From Streptomyces rishiriensis (lineage in GTDB: Bacteria > Actinomycetota > Actinomycetes > Streptomycetales > Streptomycetaceae), in NCBI RefSeq assembly GCF_030815485.1, contig NZ_JAUSWV010000002.1:6758001-6822000 (forward strand): DNA of 64,000 nucleotides. The letters run 5' to 3'. The notes under the pieces are model-generated. The model ran no database searches. It had not been told where the DNA came from and was given only the letters and a program-made list of their open reading frames with translations. Position 1 is the first letter of the stretch. Every line of letters starts with the position of its first letter. Positions 26,862-36,050 of this stretch are shown here, one piece after another. Position numbers and translations under genes: made by a program.

Positions 26862-27881
26862 ATGGACTTCGGACTCGTCCTGCAGACCGACCCGCCGGCC
26901 TCGAAGGTCGTCGAGCTGATGAAGCGCGCCGAGGGCAACGGCTTCACGTACGGCTGGACCTTCGACTCCGCCGTGCTCTGGCAGGAACCGTTTGTGATCT
27001 ACAGCCAGATCCTGGCGAACACCAGCAGGCTGACGGTGGGCCCGATGGTGACCAACCCGGGCACCCGCACCTGGGAGGTCACCGCCTCCACCTTCGCCAC
27101 CCTCAACGACATGTTCGGCAACCGCACGGTGTGCGGCATCGGCCGCGGCGACTCCGCGATGCGCGTCGCGGGCCGTACCCCCAACACGCTCGCCCGGATC
27201 AGCGCGGCCATGAAGGTCATCAGGGCGCTCGGCTCCGGCCAGGAGGCGGACCTCGGCGGCGCGGTCGTCAGGTTCCCGTGGATCAAGGAGGACGCCCGGC
27301 TCCCCGTCTGGATGGCCGCGTACGGCCCCAAGGCGCTCAAGATGACCGGCGAGGAGGCCGACGGCTTCATCCTCCAGCTCGCCGACCTCTATCTCACCGA
27401 GTACATGGTGAAGGCCGTCAAGGACGCCGCCGTCGCCGCCGGCCGCGACCCGGCGGAGGTGAAGATCTGCGTCGCCGCCCCGGCGTACGTCACCGAGGAC
27501 GACTCGCCCGAGGCGCTCGCCCACGCGCGTGAGCAGTGCCGCTGGTTCGGCGGGATGGTCGGCAACCACGTCGCCGACCTGGTGTCCAAGTACGGCGCGC
27601 ACTCCGCCGCCGTACCCGACGAACTGACCGACTACATCAAGTCCCGCGAGGGGTACGACTACTCGCACCACGGGCGCGCCGACAACCCCGACACCGCGTT
27701 CGTGCCGGACGAGATCGTCGACCGGTTCTGCCTCGTCGGACCGGTGGAGAAGCACATCGAGAAGCTCCAGGCGCTGCGTGAGCTGGGTGTGGACCAGTTC
27801 GCCGTCTACGACATGCACGACGCCCAGGAGGCCACCATCGACGCCTACGGGGCGCGGGTGATCCCCGCCGTCAACGGCTGA
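26862..27881 (+). CDS. LLM-class flavin/F420-dependent oxidoreductase (TIGR03842-like)
   Basis: A 339-residue protein of the luciferase-like monooxygenase superfamily. It begins MDFGLVLQTDPPASKVVELM and contains GWTFDSAVLWQEPFVIYSQI, LTVGPMVTNPGTRTWEVTAS and IGRGDSAMRVAGRTP, which match the LLM subfamily modelled as TIGR03842, often encoded beside hydantoinases. AGGAG lies 8 nt upstream. Members use F420 or FMN; the cofactor here cannot be told from sequence alone. It is the only redox enzyme in the cluster, and no dihydropyrimidine dehydrogenase (PydA/PreA type) is present. Its position right after dihydropyrimidinase makes it a candidate for reducing the pyrimidine ring or acting on a ring analogue (inference). 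Confidence 0.85.
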   Translation: MDFGLVLQTDPPASKVVELMKRAEGNGFTYGWTFDSAVLWQEPFVIYSQILANTSRLTVGPMVTNPGTRTWEVTASTFATLNDMFGNRTVCGIGRGDSAMRVAGRTPNTLARISAAMKVIRALGSGQEADLGGAVVRFPWIKEDARLPVWMAAYGPKALKMTGEEADGFILQLADLYLTEYMVKAVKDAAVAAGRDPAEVKICVAAPAYVTEDDSPEALAHAREQCRWFGGMVGNHVADLVSKYGAHSAAVPDELTDYIKSREGYDYSHHGRADNPDTAFVPDEIVDRFCLVGPVEKHIEKLQALRELGVDQFAVYDMHDAQEATIDAYGARVIPAVNG

Positions 27882-27893
27882 CCCGCGCGCACG

Positions 27894-27968
27894 GACCGCC
27901 GTAGGGCACCACGACCGCCGTACGGCACCACGACCGCCGTACGGCGCCACGACCGCCGCGAACGGCGG
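27894..27968. repeat. 19-bp tandem repeat array containing GCCGTACGGC palindromes
   Basis: Units at 27894, 27913 and 27932, each 19 bp (GACCGCCGTACGGCACCAC with one or two changes), plus a degraded fourth unit from 27951. The 10-bp palindrome GCCGTACGGC recurs at 19-bp steps, about two helical turns, in the gap before the permease gene. It may be a cooperative binding site or simple expansion. Confidence 0.7.
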
Positions 27969-28098
27969 GCGAAAACCGTAGAAACCGCTCGACCACCCCA
28001 CCCCCCACTCCAGTTCTCCCCTCCTCCGACGTCCCTGGGGAGGGGGCCGGAGCCCGCACGGCCTTTCCGGATCCGCCCCTCGTTTGATTGGCCTGCCC

Positions 28099-29634
<1,536 letters not shown>

Positions 29635-29642
29635 CGGATGAC

Positions 29643-29688
29643 GCGGGAACGGCCGGAAGGGCTACCGAGCTCTTCCGGCCGTTCCCGT
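29643..29688. terminator. bidirectional terminator hairpin after NCS1 permease
   Basis: GGGAACGGCCGGAAG (29645-29659) pairs perfectly with CTTCCGGCCGTTCCC (29672-29686) over 15 bp and can extend by one more base pair. It sits between two convergent genes. A partial copy of the right arm (CTCTTCCGGCCGTTC) reappears at the stop codon of the next gene near 29727. Confidence 0.8.
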
Positions 29689-29722
29689 CCGTCGGTCCGT
29701 GCGCACGTCGCGGCGAGAGCGC

Positions 29723-30391
29723 TCAGCTCTTCCGGCCGTTCGACAGGGCGGCCACCACTTCCTTCGCGGCCTTGATCGCGCCCTTGTTGATCTCGTCGGT
29801 GCCGGGCGCCTTCTTCGTCTCGAAGTCGCTGCCGTTGTAGTTGACGATCACCAGCGCGTTCGACACCCGGGCGAAGACGACGCCCTCACGGGTCTGCTGC
29901 TTGTCCTCGGTCGTGAGGTTCACCACCGAATAGGCCTCGTCACCGAGGCCCGGGACCGCCCCGCCGCCGCTCTTCTCGCCGGTGCGCTCCTTGTACGACG
30001 TCTGTGCCGCGTCGTCCGACTCGGTGATCTCGAAGGAGACGTCCAGCCACCGGTAGTCGTACCCCTTGAGCGCGTTCCAGGAGCAGGTGCGGCGCAGATC
30101 GGTGTCCGTGGACGGGATCTCCTTGCCGGCCGTCTTGGCGCCCGGCACGAGTGCGGTGACCGTCTTCGCGGCGATGCTGGTGCACGGGGCGGGCGCGGCG
30201 GCGTACGTCTTGGACACGGCCGTGGAGGAGGGTCCGGACGTCTTCTCGGACTGGGTCTTCTGCGTGTCCTTGGCCGCGGTGTCCTGCTTTTCCGTGAGCG
30301 GACCGGACGACATCGCCCAACCCGCGCAGGCGAGCACGACCACGGGGGTCAGGCGCGCGGTGAGGGCGAGCGGCAGTGGGAGTGAGCGCAC
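29723..30391 (-). CDS. DUF3558-like lipoprotein
   Basis: A 222-residue protein. GTG 30391 begins a basic n-region and hydrophobic core (LPLALTARLTPVVVLACAGW) with a lipobox-like VLAC near residue 20, so it is probably a surface lipoprotein. The frame is open further upstream to 30559, but no signal would then be terminal. The mature part has a Ser/Thr/Lys-rich linker, then CTSIAAKTVTALVPGA and CSWNALKGYDYRWLDVSFEI, the paired-cysteine pattern of DUF3558 proteins of unknown function. It is divergent from the GGT-like gene at 30748. Confidence 0.7.
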   Translation of the reverse strand: MRSLPLPLALTARLTPVVVLACAGWAMSSGPLTEKQDTAAKDTQKTQSEKTSGPSSTAVSKTYAAAPAPCTSIAAKTVTALVPGAKTAGKEIPSTDTDLRRTCSWNALKGYDYRWLDVSFEITESDDAAQTSYKERTGEKSGGGAVPGLGDEAYSVVNLTTEDKQQTREGVVFARVSNALVIVNYNGSDFETKKAPGTDEINKGAIKAAKEVVAALSNGRKS

Positions 30392-30747
30392 GGCGCACTT
30401 TCGTGGGGGACGGTGCGGACGGAGTCCGCAGTGCGGACAGGGGACGCCAGTGTCACACGACTCCCTGTGGGGCGGAAGCGTGAACTCGCTCCGTGGCTGC
30501 GCGGTGACCAAGGGGCCCCGCCCAACCGGGACATCACGCACTTCCCGCGACATCTTCACGGGGCGTCATGGGTCGCCATGGGACGCCCTCGTGCGACTTC
30601 CGCGTGCGACTCCTCGGCCGGCACCTTCGCCGGCGTTGTCACGAGGCCTTGCGGCGGGGCTTCTTCACGGGCCGGCGGACGGTGTGGTTGTGCGGCGGAC
30701 GGGTGCGTACGATCCCGGAAGCGGTCGCAGCGCAGTGAGGAGCCCCC
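30392..30747. other. divergent promoter region between lipoprotein and GGT-like genes
   Basis: 356 bp with no gene of its own. On the lipoprotein side it has an inverted repeat with a third half-site at 30414-30438. On the GGT-like side, a TACGAT hexamer (30708-30713) is a plausible -10, about 34 nt before the GTG at 30748 with GAGGAG in between. Confidence 0.4.
30414..30438. promoter_or_regulatory. TGCGGAC inverted repeat plus third half-site upstream of lipoprotein gene
   Basis: TGCGGAC (30414-30420) and GTCCGCA (30424-30430) are a perfect 7-3-7 inverted repeat, followed at 30432-30438 by another TGCGGAC. It lies 23-47 bp before the lipoprotein start, a typical repressor position. Confidence 0.45.
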
Positions 30748-32574
30748 GTGTTCACCACCCGCCCCACCCTCCAGGGCACCTTCGGCATGGTGTCCTCCAC
30801 CCACTGGCTCGCGTCGCAGTCGGCGATGGCCGTCCTGGAGGGCGGCGGCAACGCCTACGACGCGGCCGTGGCGGGCGCCTTCGTGCTGCACGTCGTCGAA
30901 CCGCATCTCAACGGCCCCGCAGGCGAGGTGCCCATCCTGCTCGCCCCGGCCGGCGGCGAGGTGCGCGTGCTGTGCGGGCAGGGAGTGGCGCCGGCGGGCG
31001 CGACGGTCGCCCACTACCGGGCACTCGGCCTCGACCTCGTACCCGGCACCGGACCGCTGGCCGCGGCCGTGCCCGGCGCGTTCGACGCCTGGATGCTGCT
31101 CCTGCGCGACCACGGCACCAAGTCCCTCGACGAGGTGCTGCAGTACGCCATCGGGTACGCCGAACACGGGCACGCGCCCGTGGAGAACGTCGGGGCGACC
31201 GTCGAGACGGTACGGGAGCTGTTCGAGACCGAGTGGACCTCCTCGGCGGAGGTGTACCTGCCGGGCGGGAAGCCGCCGCGCCCCGGCGAGCTGATGCGCA
31301 ATCCCGCCCTCGCCGCCACCTGGAAGCGGCTGCTCGCCGAGACCGCCGGGGCGGGCGGCCGCGAGGCGCGGATCGAGGCCGCGCGAGAGGTGTGGCGGAC
31401 CGGGTTCGTCGCCGAGGCCCTGGTCAGGCAGGCCGCCCGGCCCACCCTGGACACCAGCGGGGAGCGCCGCACCGGCACGCTCACGGCCTCCGATCTCGCC
31501 GCCTGGTCCGCCTCCTACGAGGCCCCGGCGGTCTACGACCGGAACGGCTGGACGGTGTGCAAGGCCGGGCCCTGGAGCCAGGGCCCGGTCCTGCTGCAGC
31601 AGCTCGCCCTGCTGCCGCCCGAGCTGCCCGCGTACGGCTCCGCCGACTACGTCCATCTCCTGATCGAGGGCTGCAAGCTCGCCATGGCCGACCGTGAGGC
31701 CTGGTACGGCGACGCGGCCGAGGTCCCGCTGGGCGAGCTGCTCGCCGTCGGCTACAACGCGGACCGGCGGCGGCTGATCGGCGACAAGGCGTCGTACGAG
31801 CTGCGGCCCGGCAGCCCCGGCGGACGTACTCCGCGGCTGAGCACGCACGCGTACGTGGTCGCCACCGACGACCCCGCCTTCAACCCCCTGGGGGCCGGCG
31901 AGCCGACGGTCGCCAAGAACGCCACGTCCCCCGTGCCGGGCGAACCGGAGGTCGATGGCCGGGGGGTCACCCGGGGGGACACCTGCCACCTCGACGTCGT
32001 CGACCGCTGGGGCAACATGGTCGCCGCCACGCCCAGCGGCGGCTGGCTGCAGTCCAACCCGGTCGTGCCCGAACTGGGCTTCCCGCTCGGCACCCGGCTC
32101 CAGATGACCTGGCTGGAGGAGGGTCTGCCCAACTCGCTGACGCCCGGCCGCCGCCCCCGCACCACCCTCACCCCCTCGATCGCGCTGCGCGACGGGGTGC
32201 CGGTGCTGGCGTTCGGCACCCCCGGCGGAGACCAGCAGGACCAGTGGCAGCTGCACTTCCTGCTGGCCGTCGTGGAGCGCGCGCGGGTGCGCGGCGGCTT
32301 CGACCTCCAGGGTGCGATCGACGCCCCGAACTGGCACAACGACGCCTTCCCCGGTTCCTTCTACCCGCGCGGAATGCGGCTGGGCAGCGTCACCGTGGAG
32401 TCCCGGATGGATGCCGGGGTGGTGGAGGAACTGCGGCGACGCGGTCACGACGTGACCCTCGGCGACCCGTGGTCCGAGGGCCGGCTGTGCGCGGTCGCCC
32501 GCGACCCGGAGACCGGAATCCTGCTCGCCGCCGCGAACCCGCGCGGGATGCAGGGGTACGCGGTCGGCCGCTGA
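30748..32574 (+). CDS. gamma-glutamyltransferase-like (oxamate amidohydrolase type) Ntn hydrolase
   Basis: A 608-residue protein from GTG 30748, with GAGGAG 7 nt upstream. It is not exported: there is no signal peptide. It follows the GGT fold: GMVSSTHWLASQSAMAVLEG, GGNAYDAAVAGAFVLHVVEP, and the self-cleavage nucleophile in GDTCHLDVVDRWGN, with Thr412 as first residue of the beta chain. The usual second Thr of TTH is Cys413, as in the HpxW/oxamate-amidohydrolase branch. The substrate is probably not glutathione; an amide such as oxamate in nitrogen catabolism is possible. It is distinct from the secreted ggt at 12798. Confidence 0.85.
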   Translation: MFTTRPTLQGTFGMVSSTHWLASQSAMAVLEGGGNAYDAAVAGAFVLHVVEPHLNGPAGEVPILLAPAGGEVRVLCGQGVAPAGATVAHYRALGLDLVPGTGPLAAAVPGAFDAWMLLLRDHGTKSLDEVLQYAIGYAEHGHAPVENVGATVETVRELFETEWTSSAEVYLPGGKPPRPGELMRNPALAATWKRLLAETAGAGGREARIEAAREVWRTGFVAEALVRQAARPTLDTSGERRTGTLTASDLAAWSASYEAPAVYDRNGWTVCKAGPWSQGPVLLQQLALLPPELPAYGSADYVHLLIEGCKLAMADREAWYGDAAEVPLGELLAVGYNADRRRLIGDKASYELRPGSPGGRTPRLSTHAYVVATDDPAFNPLGAGEPTVAKNATSPVPGEPEVDGRGVTRGDTCHLDVVDRWGNMVAATPSGGWLQSNPVVPELGFPLGTRLQMTWLEEGLPNSLTPGRRPRTTLTPSIALRDGVPVLAFGTPGGDQQDQWQLHFLLAVVERARVRGGFDLQGAIDAPNWHNDAFPGSFYPRGMRLGSVTVESRMDAGVVEELRRRGHDVTLGDPWSEGRLCAVARDPETGILLAAANPRGMQGYAVGR

Positions 32575-32821
32575 CGCCGACGCTGACGTGGGTGCGGGTG
32601 CGGGTGCGGGTGAGAGGTCGCAGGCGCCGATACGGCAAGGGTCGCCGACGCCGATGCGGGGCGGATACGGGCTGATGGTGCTGGGCGGGCCGCTCACGCC
32701 GGACGGCGGAGGGCTGCCGACGCGAATGAGCGGAGGGCCGCGTTCCTGTTCTTCATCCCGATTCCACCCGGGATGCACCGGGCGGGCGGGGATTGTCAGT
32801 GGGGCGTGCTCTCATGGAGAC

Positions 32822-33679
32822 ATGATCGTAGACACGGAAACCATCGACGAGTTTCTCGCCCGCCACTCGGCCGACGTGGAGGAGGCGGTCCGCGAGGCCG
32901 CCGCGGCCGAGATCATGCCCCGCTTCCGGCAGCTCGGCGCGCACGAGGTCGACCAGAAGAGCGGACCGCACGACCTGGTGACGGACGCCGACCGCAATGC
33001 GGAGCTGTATCTCACACGCGCCCTCGGCGCCCTCCTGCCAGGCTCCGTCGTCGTCGGCGAGGAGGCCGTGCACGCCAACCCGGCCACCTACGAGGCGATA
33101 CAGGGCGACGCGCCGGTCTGGATCGTCGACCCCGTCGACGGCACGCGGCAGTTCGTGCACGGCGACGACGGCTTCTGCACCCTGGTCGCGCTCGTCCGGC
33201 ACGGCGTCCTGCTCGCCTCCTGGACCTACGCTCCGGCCCGCGACCAGCTGGCCACGGCCGTCCGTGGCGGCGGAGCCTTCCTGGACGGCGAGCGGCTCTT
33301 CGCCGGCCCGCCCGAGCCGGGCCGGGACCTCAGGGTGGCCACCTCCCACCCCGACTACACGACCGACGAGCAGAAGCGTGCCCTGCTGGGGCTGTGGACG
33401 GACGGGGTCGCACCGCGCGCGTGCGGATCGGCAGGGCTCGAGTATCTCGCCGTGGCGCGGGGCGAGTCGGACGCCACGGCGTTCTCCTGGGAGGCGGCCT
33501 GGGACCACGCGGCCGGGCTGCTGCTGGTCGAGGAGGCGGGCGGCGCCCATCTCACCCTCGACGGCGGGCCGTTCCGTGTCACGGGCGGCAACACCCTGCC
33601 CTTCACCGCGGCCCGGGACGCGGCGACGGCCCGGCGCGTGCTCGCACTGCTGTCGGGCGCCGGACCGGACACGAGGTGA
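32822..33679 (+). CDS. inositol monophosphatase family phosphatase (possibly histidinol-phosphatase-like)
   Basis: A 285-residue Mg-dependent phosphatase. Motifs: DLVTDADRNAELYL, VVVGEEAVHANP with the metal-binding Glu, VWIVDPVDGTRQFVHGDDGF with the D-P-x-D-G-T metal site, and the late WEAAWDHAAGLLLVEEAGG. The family includes inositol monophosphatases, 3'-phosphoadenosine phosphatases and actinobacterial histidinol phosphatase HisN. The exact substrate cannot be decided here, and no his genes are near. ATG 32822 has only a close GGAG; the frame is open to 32588 but that region is repetitive (GTGCGG repeats) and unlikely to be translated. Confidence 0.8.
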   Translation: MIVDTETIDEFLARHSADVEEAVREAAAAEIMPRFRQLGAHEVDQKSGPHDLVTDADRNAELYLTRALGALLPGSVVVGEEAVHANPATYEAIQGDAPVWIVDPVDGTRQFVHGDDGFCTLVALVRHGVLLASWTYAPARDQLATAVRGGGAFLDGERLFAGPPEPGRDLRVATSHPDYTTDEQKRALLGLWTDGVAPRACGSAGLEYLAVARGESDATAFSWEAAWDHAAGLLLVEEAGGAHLTLDGGPFRVTGGNTLPFTAARDAATARRVLALLSGAGPDTR

Positions 33680-33982
33680 GGCGGCCCGCGGCGGTCCCGG
33701 TTCCGGGAATCCGACGGGACCGATGCCACTCCGGCCGGACGCGAGCCGGGCACTGCCGCGTCAGGAGACCCTGAGCCGTCTCCGGGTGTCTCCGGGTGTC
33801 TCCGGGCCGGGTCCGGCTGCAATCCCTCGGGGGACTGTCCGGTGGACGTCCCGGGAGGCGGTTCGCCGAGGCATTCGGGGATGTTTCCAGGGCCCCGCGC
33901 CGCAGGTGTTGTCTTACCCCCGGCATATCCTGTTCGTGGGGCCACCGGTCTACGGAGGTCACCGGCTGACGAAGGGGTCGAA
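33680..33982. other. 303-bp gap with short tandem repeat
   Basis: No gene is seen. It contains three copies of a 10-bp unit, GTCTCCGGGT, at about 33778-33806. A TATCCT hexamer at 33926-33931 could be a -10 for the following FAD enzyme. Confidence 0.35.
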
Positions 33983-35404
33983 GTGCCGTCGATGCTCGAT
34001 GCGGTCGTGGTGGGAGCGGGGCCCAACGGGCTGACCGCGGCGGTGGAGCTGGCCAGGCGTGGCTTCTCCGTGGCGATCTTCGAGGCGCGGGACACCGTGG
34101 GCGGGGGAGCCCGCACCGAGGAACTCACCCTGCCGGGCTTTCATCATGACCCGTGCGCCGCCGCGCACCCCCTCGGCGTCAACTCACCCGCGTTCCGCGC
34201 ACTGCCCCTGGAGCGCTACGGCCTGGAGTGGCTGCACGCCGAGCTGCCCATGGCCCACCCCTTCCCCGACGGCAGTGCCGCGGTGCTGTCGCGGTCGGTC
34301 GCCGAGACGGCCGCCTCCTTCGGACCGCGCGACGCGGGCACCTACCGCCGGCTGGTCGAGCCCTTCCTGCCCAAGTGGGACACCCTGGCCCGCGACTTCA
34401 TGTCGCTGCCGCTGACCGCGCTCCCGCGCGACCCGGTCACCCTGGCCCGATTCGGCCTGGTCGGCCTGCCCCCGTCCAGCTGGCTCACCCGCCGCTTCCA
34501 CGACGAGCGGGCCAGGACCCTCTTCGCCGGGCTCGTCGGGCATGTCATGGCCCCGCTGAGCGGCTTCGCCACCGGCGCCATCGGCCTGGTCTTCGCCCTC
34601 GCCGCGCACGCCCGCGGCTGGCCGGTGGCCCGCGGCGGTTCCCAGTCCATCTCGGACGCCCTCGCCGCCTACCTCGAGGACCTCGGCGGCGGCATCCACA
34701 CCGACTACGAGGTCAAGCGCCTCGACGACCTGCCCCCGGCCCGCGCCTACGTCTTCGACACGTCGCCCGCCGCGCTCGGCCGTATCGCCGGCTTCGGCAA
34801 CTACTACGAGGGATACCGGTACGGACCCGGCGTCTTCAAGATCGACTACGCGCTCGACGGTCCCGTCCCGTGGACCGCGCAGGAGGCCCGCGCCGCGGGC
34901 ACCGTGCAGATCGGCGCGGACAGCGCGGAGATCGGCGCCGCCCTCAGAGCGGTCTCCCGTGAGGGCCGGGCACCCGACCGGCCCTTCATGATCACGGTGC
35001 AGCCCGGTGTCGTCGACCCCACCCGTGCCCCGGCCGGCCGGCACGTCTTCTGGGCGTACGGCCATGTGCCCAACGGCTGGACCGGCGACCTCACCGACGC
35101 CATGGAACGCCAACTGGAGCGCTTCGCCCCGGGGTTCCGCGACCGGGTCCTCGCGCGTGCGAGCGCCGGCCCCGCCGAACTCGCCGCCCGGAACGCCAAC
35201 TACGTGGGCGGGGACATCGCAACCGGCGCGGTCTCCGGGCTCCAGACCCTGCTGCGGCCCAAGCTGACGCCGTTCCCGTACGCCACTCCGCACCCGGCCG
35301 TCTTCATCTGCTCGTCGGCCACTCCGCCCGGCCCGGGCGTGCACGGGATGTCCGGCCACAACGCGGCGAAGGCCGTGTGGCGGAGGCTGCGGCAGCAGAG
35401 CTGA
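33983..35404 (+). CDS. FAD-dependent oxidoreductase, phytoene desaturase/amine oxidase type
   Basis: A 473-residue protein with the dinucleotide-binding start AVVVGAGPNGLTAAVELARR followed by FSVAIFEARDTVGGGARTEE, the CrtI/amine-oxidase signature. The C-terminal FAD-binding segment is CSSATPPGPGVHGMSGHNAA. GAAGGGG at 33970-33976 supports GTG 33983; ATG 33992 is the alternative. CrtI-like proteins in actinobacteria catalyse carotenoid or other substrate oxidations, but no other carotenoid genes (crtB, crtE) are nearby, so the substrate is open. The macrodomain gene follows after 34 bp. Confidence 0.82.
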   Translation: MPSMLDAVVVGAGPNGLTAAVELARRGFSVAIFEARDTVGGGARTEELTLPGFHHDPCAAAHPLGVNSPAFRALPLERYGLEWLHAELPMAHPFPDGSAAVLSRSVAETAASFGPRDAGTYRRLVEPFLPKWDTLARDFMSLPLTALPRDPVTLARFGLVGLPPSSWLTRRFHDERARTLFAGLVGHVMAPLSGFATGAIGLVFALAAHARGWPVARGGSQSISDALAAYLEDLGGGIHTDYEVKRLDDLPPARAYVFDTSPAALGRIAGFGNYYEGYRYGPGVFKIDYALDGPVPWTAQEARAAGTVQIGADSAEIGAALRAVSREGRAPDRPFMITVQPGVVDPTRAPAGRHVFWAYGHVPNGWTGDLTDAMERQLERFAPGFRDRVLARASAGPAELAARNANYVGGDIATGAVSGLQTLLRPKLTPFPYATPHPAVFICSSATPPGPGVHGMSGHNAAKAVWRRLRQQS

Positions 35405-35438
35405 CCGGCCGTCAGGTGCCACTTGGTATACACGAGGC

Positions 35439-35948
35439 ATGACCACGATCACTCTCGTCCAGGGCGACATCACCCGGCAGTCCGTGGACGCCATCGTCAA
35501 CGCGGCCAACTCCTCACTGCTCGGCGGCGGTGGCGTCGACGGCGCCATCCACCGCCGGGGTGGCCCCGAGATCCTCGCCGACTGCCGTCGACTGCGCGCC
35601 TCGCACTACGGCAGGGGCCTGGCCACCGGCCGGGCGGTCGCCACGACCGCGGGTGATCTGGACGCGCGCTGGGTGATCCACACCGTGGGCCCGGTGTACA
35701 GCGCGACCGAGGACCGGTCGGAGCTGCTGGCCTCGTGTTACCGGGAGTCGCTACGGGTCGCGGACGAGCTCGGCGCCCGGACCGTCGCCTTCCCGGCCGT
35801 CTCGGCGGGCATCTACGGCTGGCCGATGGACGACGCCGCCCGGATCGCCGTGGAGACGGTCCGGGCCGTGCCGACGTCCGCCCAGGAGGTCAGGTTCGTC
35901 CTCTTCGACGAGCGCGCCCACGAGGCCTTCGCCCGGCAGGTCGGGTGA
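35439..35948 (+). CDS. macrodomain O-acetyl-ADP-ribose deacetylase-like protein
   Basis: A 169-residue single macrodomain: VQGDITRQSVDAIVNAANSS with the Asn/Asp ADP-ribose site, LLGGGGVDGAIHRRGG phosphate loop, then FPAVSAGIYGWPMDDAARIA. It is the YmdB/MacroD type that deacetylates O-acetyl-ADP-ribose, the by-product of sirtuins, and can remove mono-ADP-ribose. A Sir2 gene is 22 kb to the right. A TATACA hexamer (35427-35432) lies 6 nt before the ATG, so it is probably leaderless. Catalytic residues are intact. Confidence 0.88.
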   Translation: MTTITLVQGDITRQSVDAIVNAANSSLLGGGGVDGAIHRRGGPEILADCRRLRASHYGRGLATGRAVATTAGDLDARWVIHTVGPVYSATEDRSELLASCYRESLRVADELGARTVAFPAVSAGIYGWPMDDAARIAVETVRAVPTSAQEVRFVLFDERAHEAFARQVG

Positions 35949-35981
35949 CGGCCCCCGCCCGTCGGCCCGTTCCACCGAGTC

Positions 35982-36021
35982 GGCTGCGCGGGTGACGCCC
36001 GGCGGCGTCACCCGCGCAGCC
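35982..36021. terminator. bidirectional terminator between macrodomain and M1 peptidase genes
   Basis: GGCTGCGCGGGTGACGCC (35982-35999) pairs perfectly over 18 bp with 36004-36021 around a CGGC loop. It lies between convergent genes and is one of the longest hairpins in the window. Confidence 0.85.
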
Positions 36022-36050
36022 CGGGGACGGTGAACGATGCCCCGGCCGGG

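Noticed and set aside
30748..32574. Calling the second GGT-like gene a true glutathione gamma-glutamyltransferase
   Set aside because: No signal peptide is present and the TTH motif is replaced by TCH, which fits the oxamate-amidohydrolase-like branch better.
33983..35404. Assigning the FAD enzyme to carotenoid biosynthesis
   Set aside because: The fold fits, but no phytoene synthase, GGPP synthase or cyclase gene is in the window.
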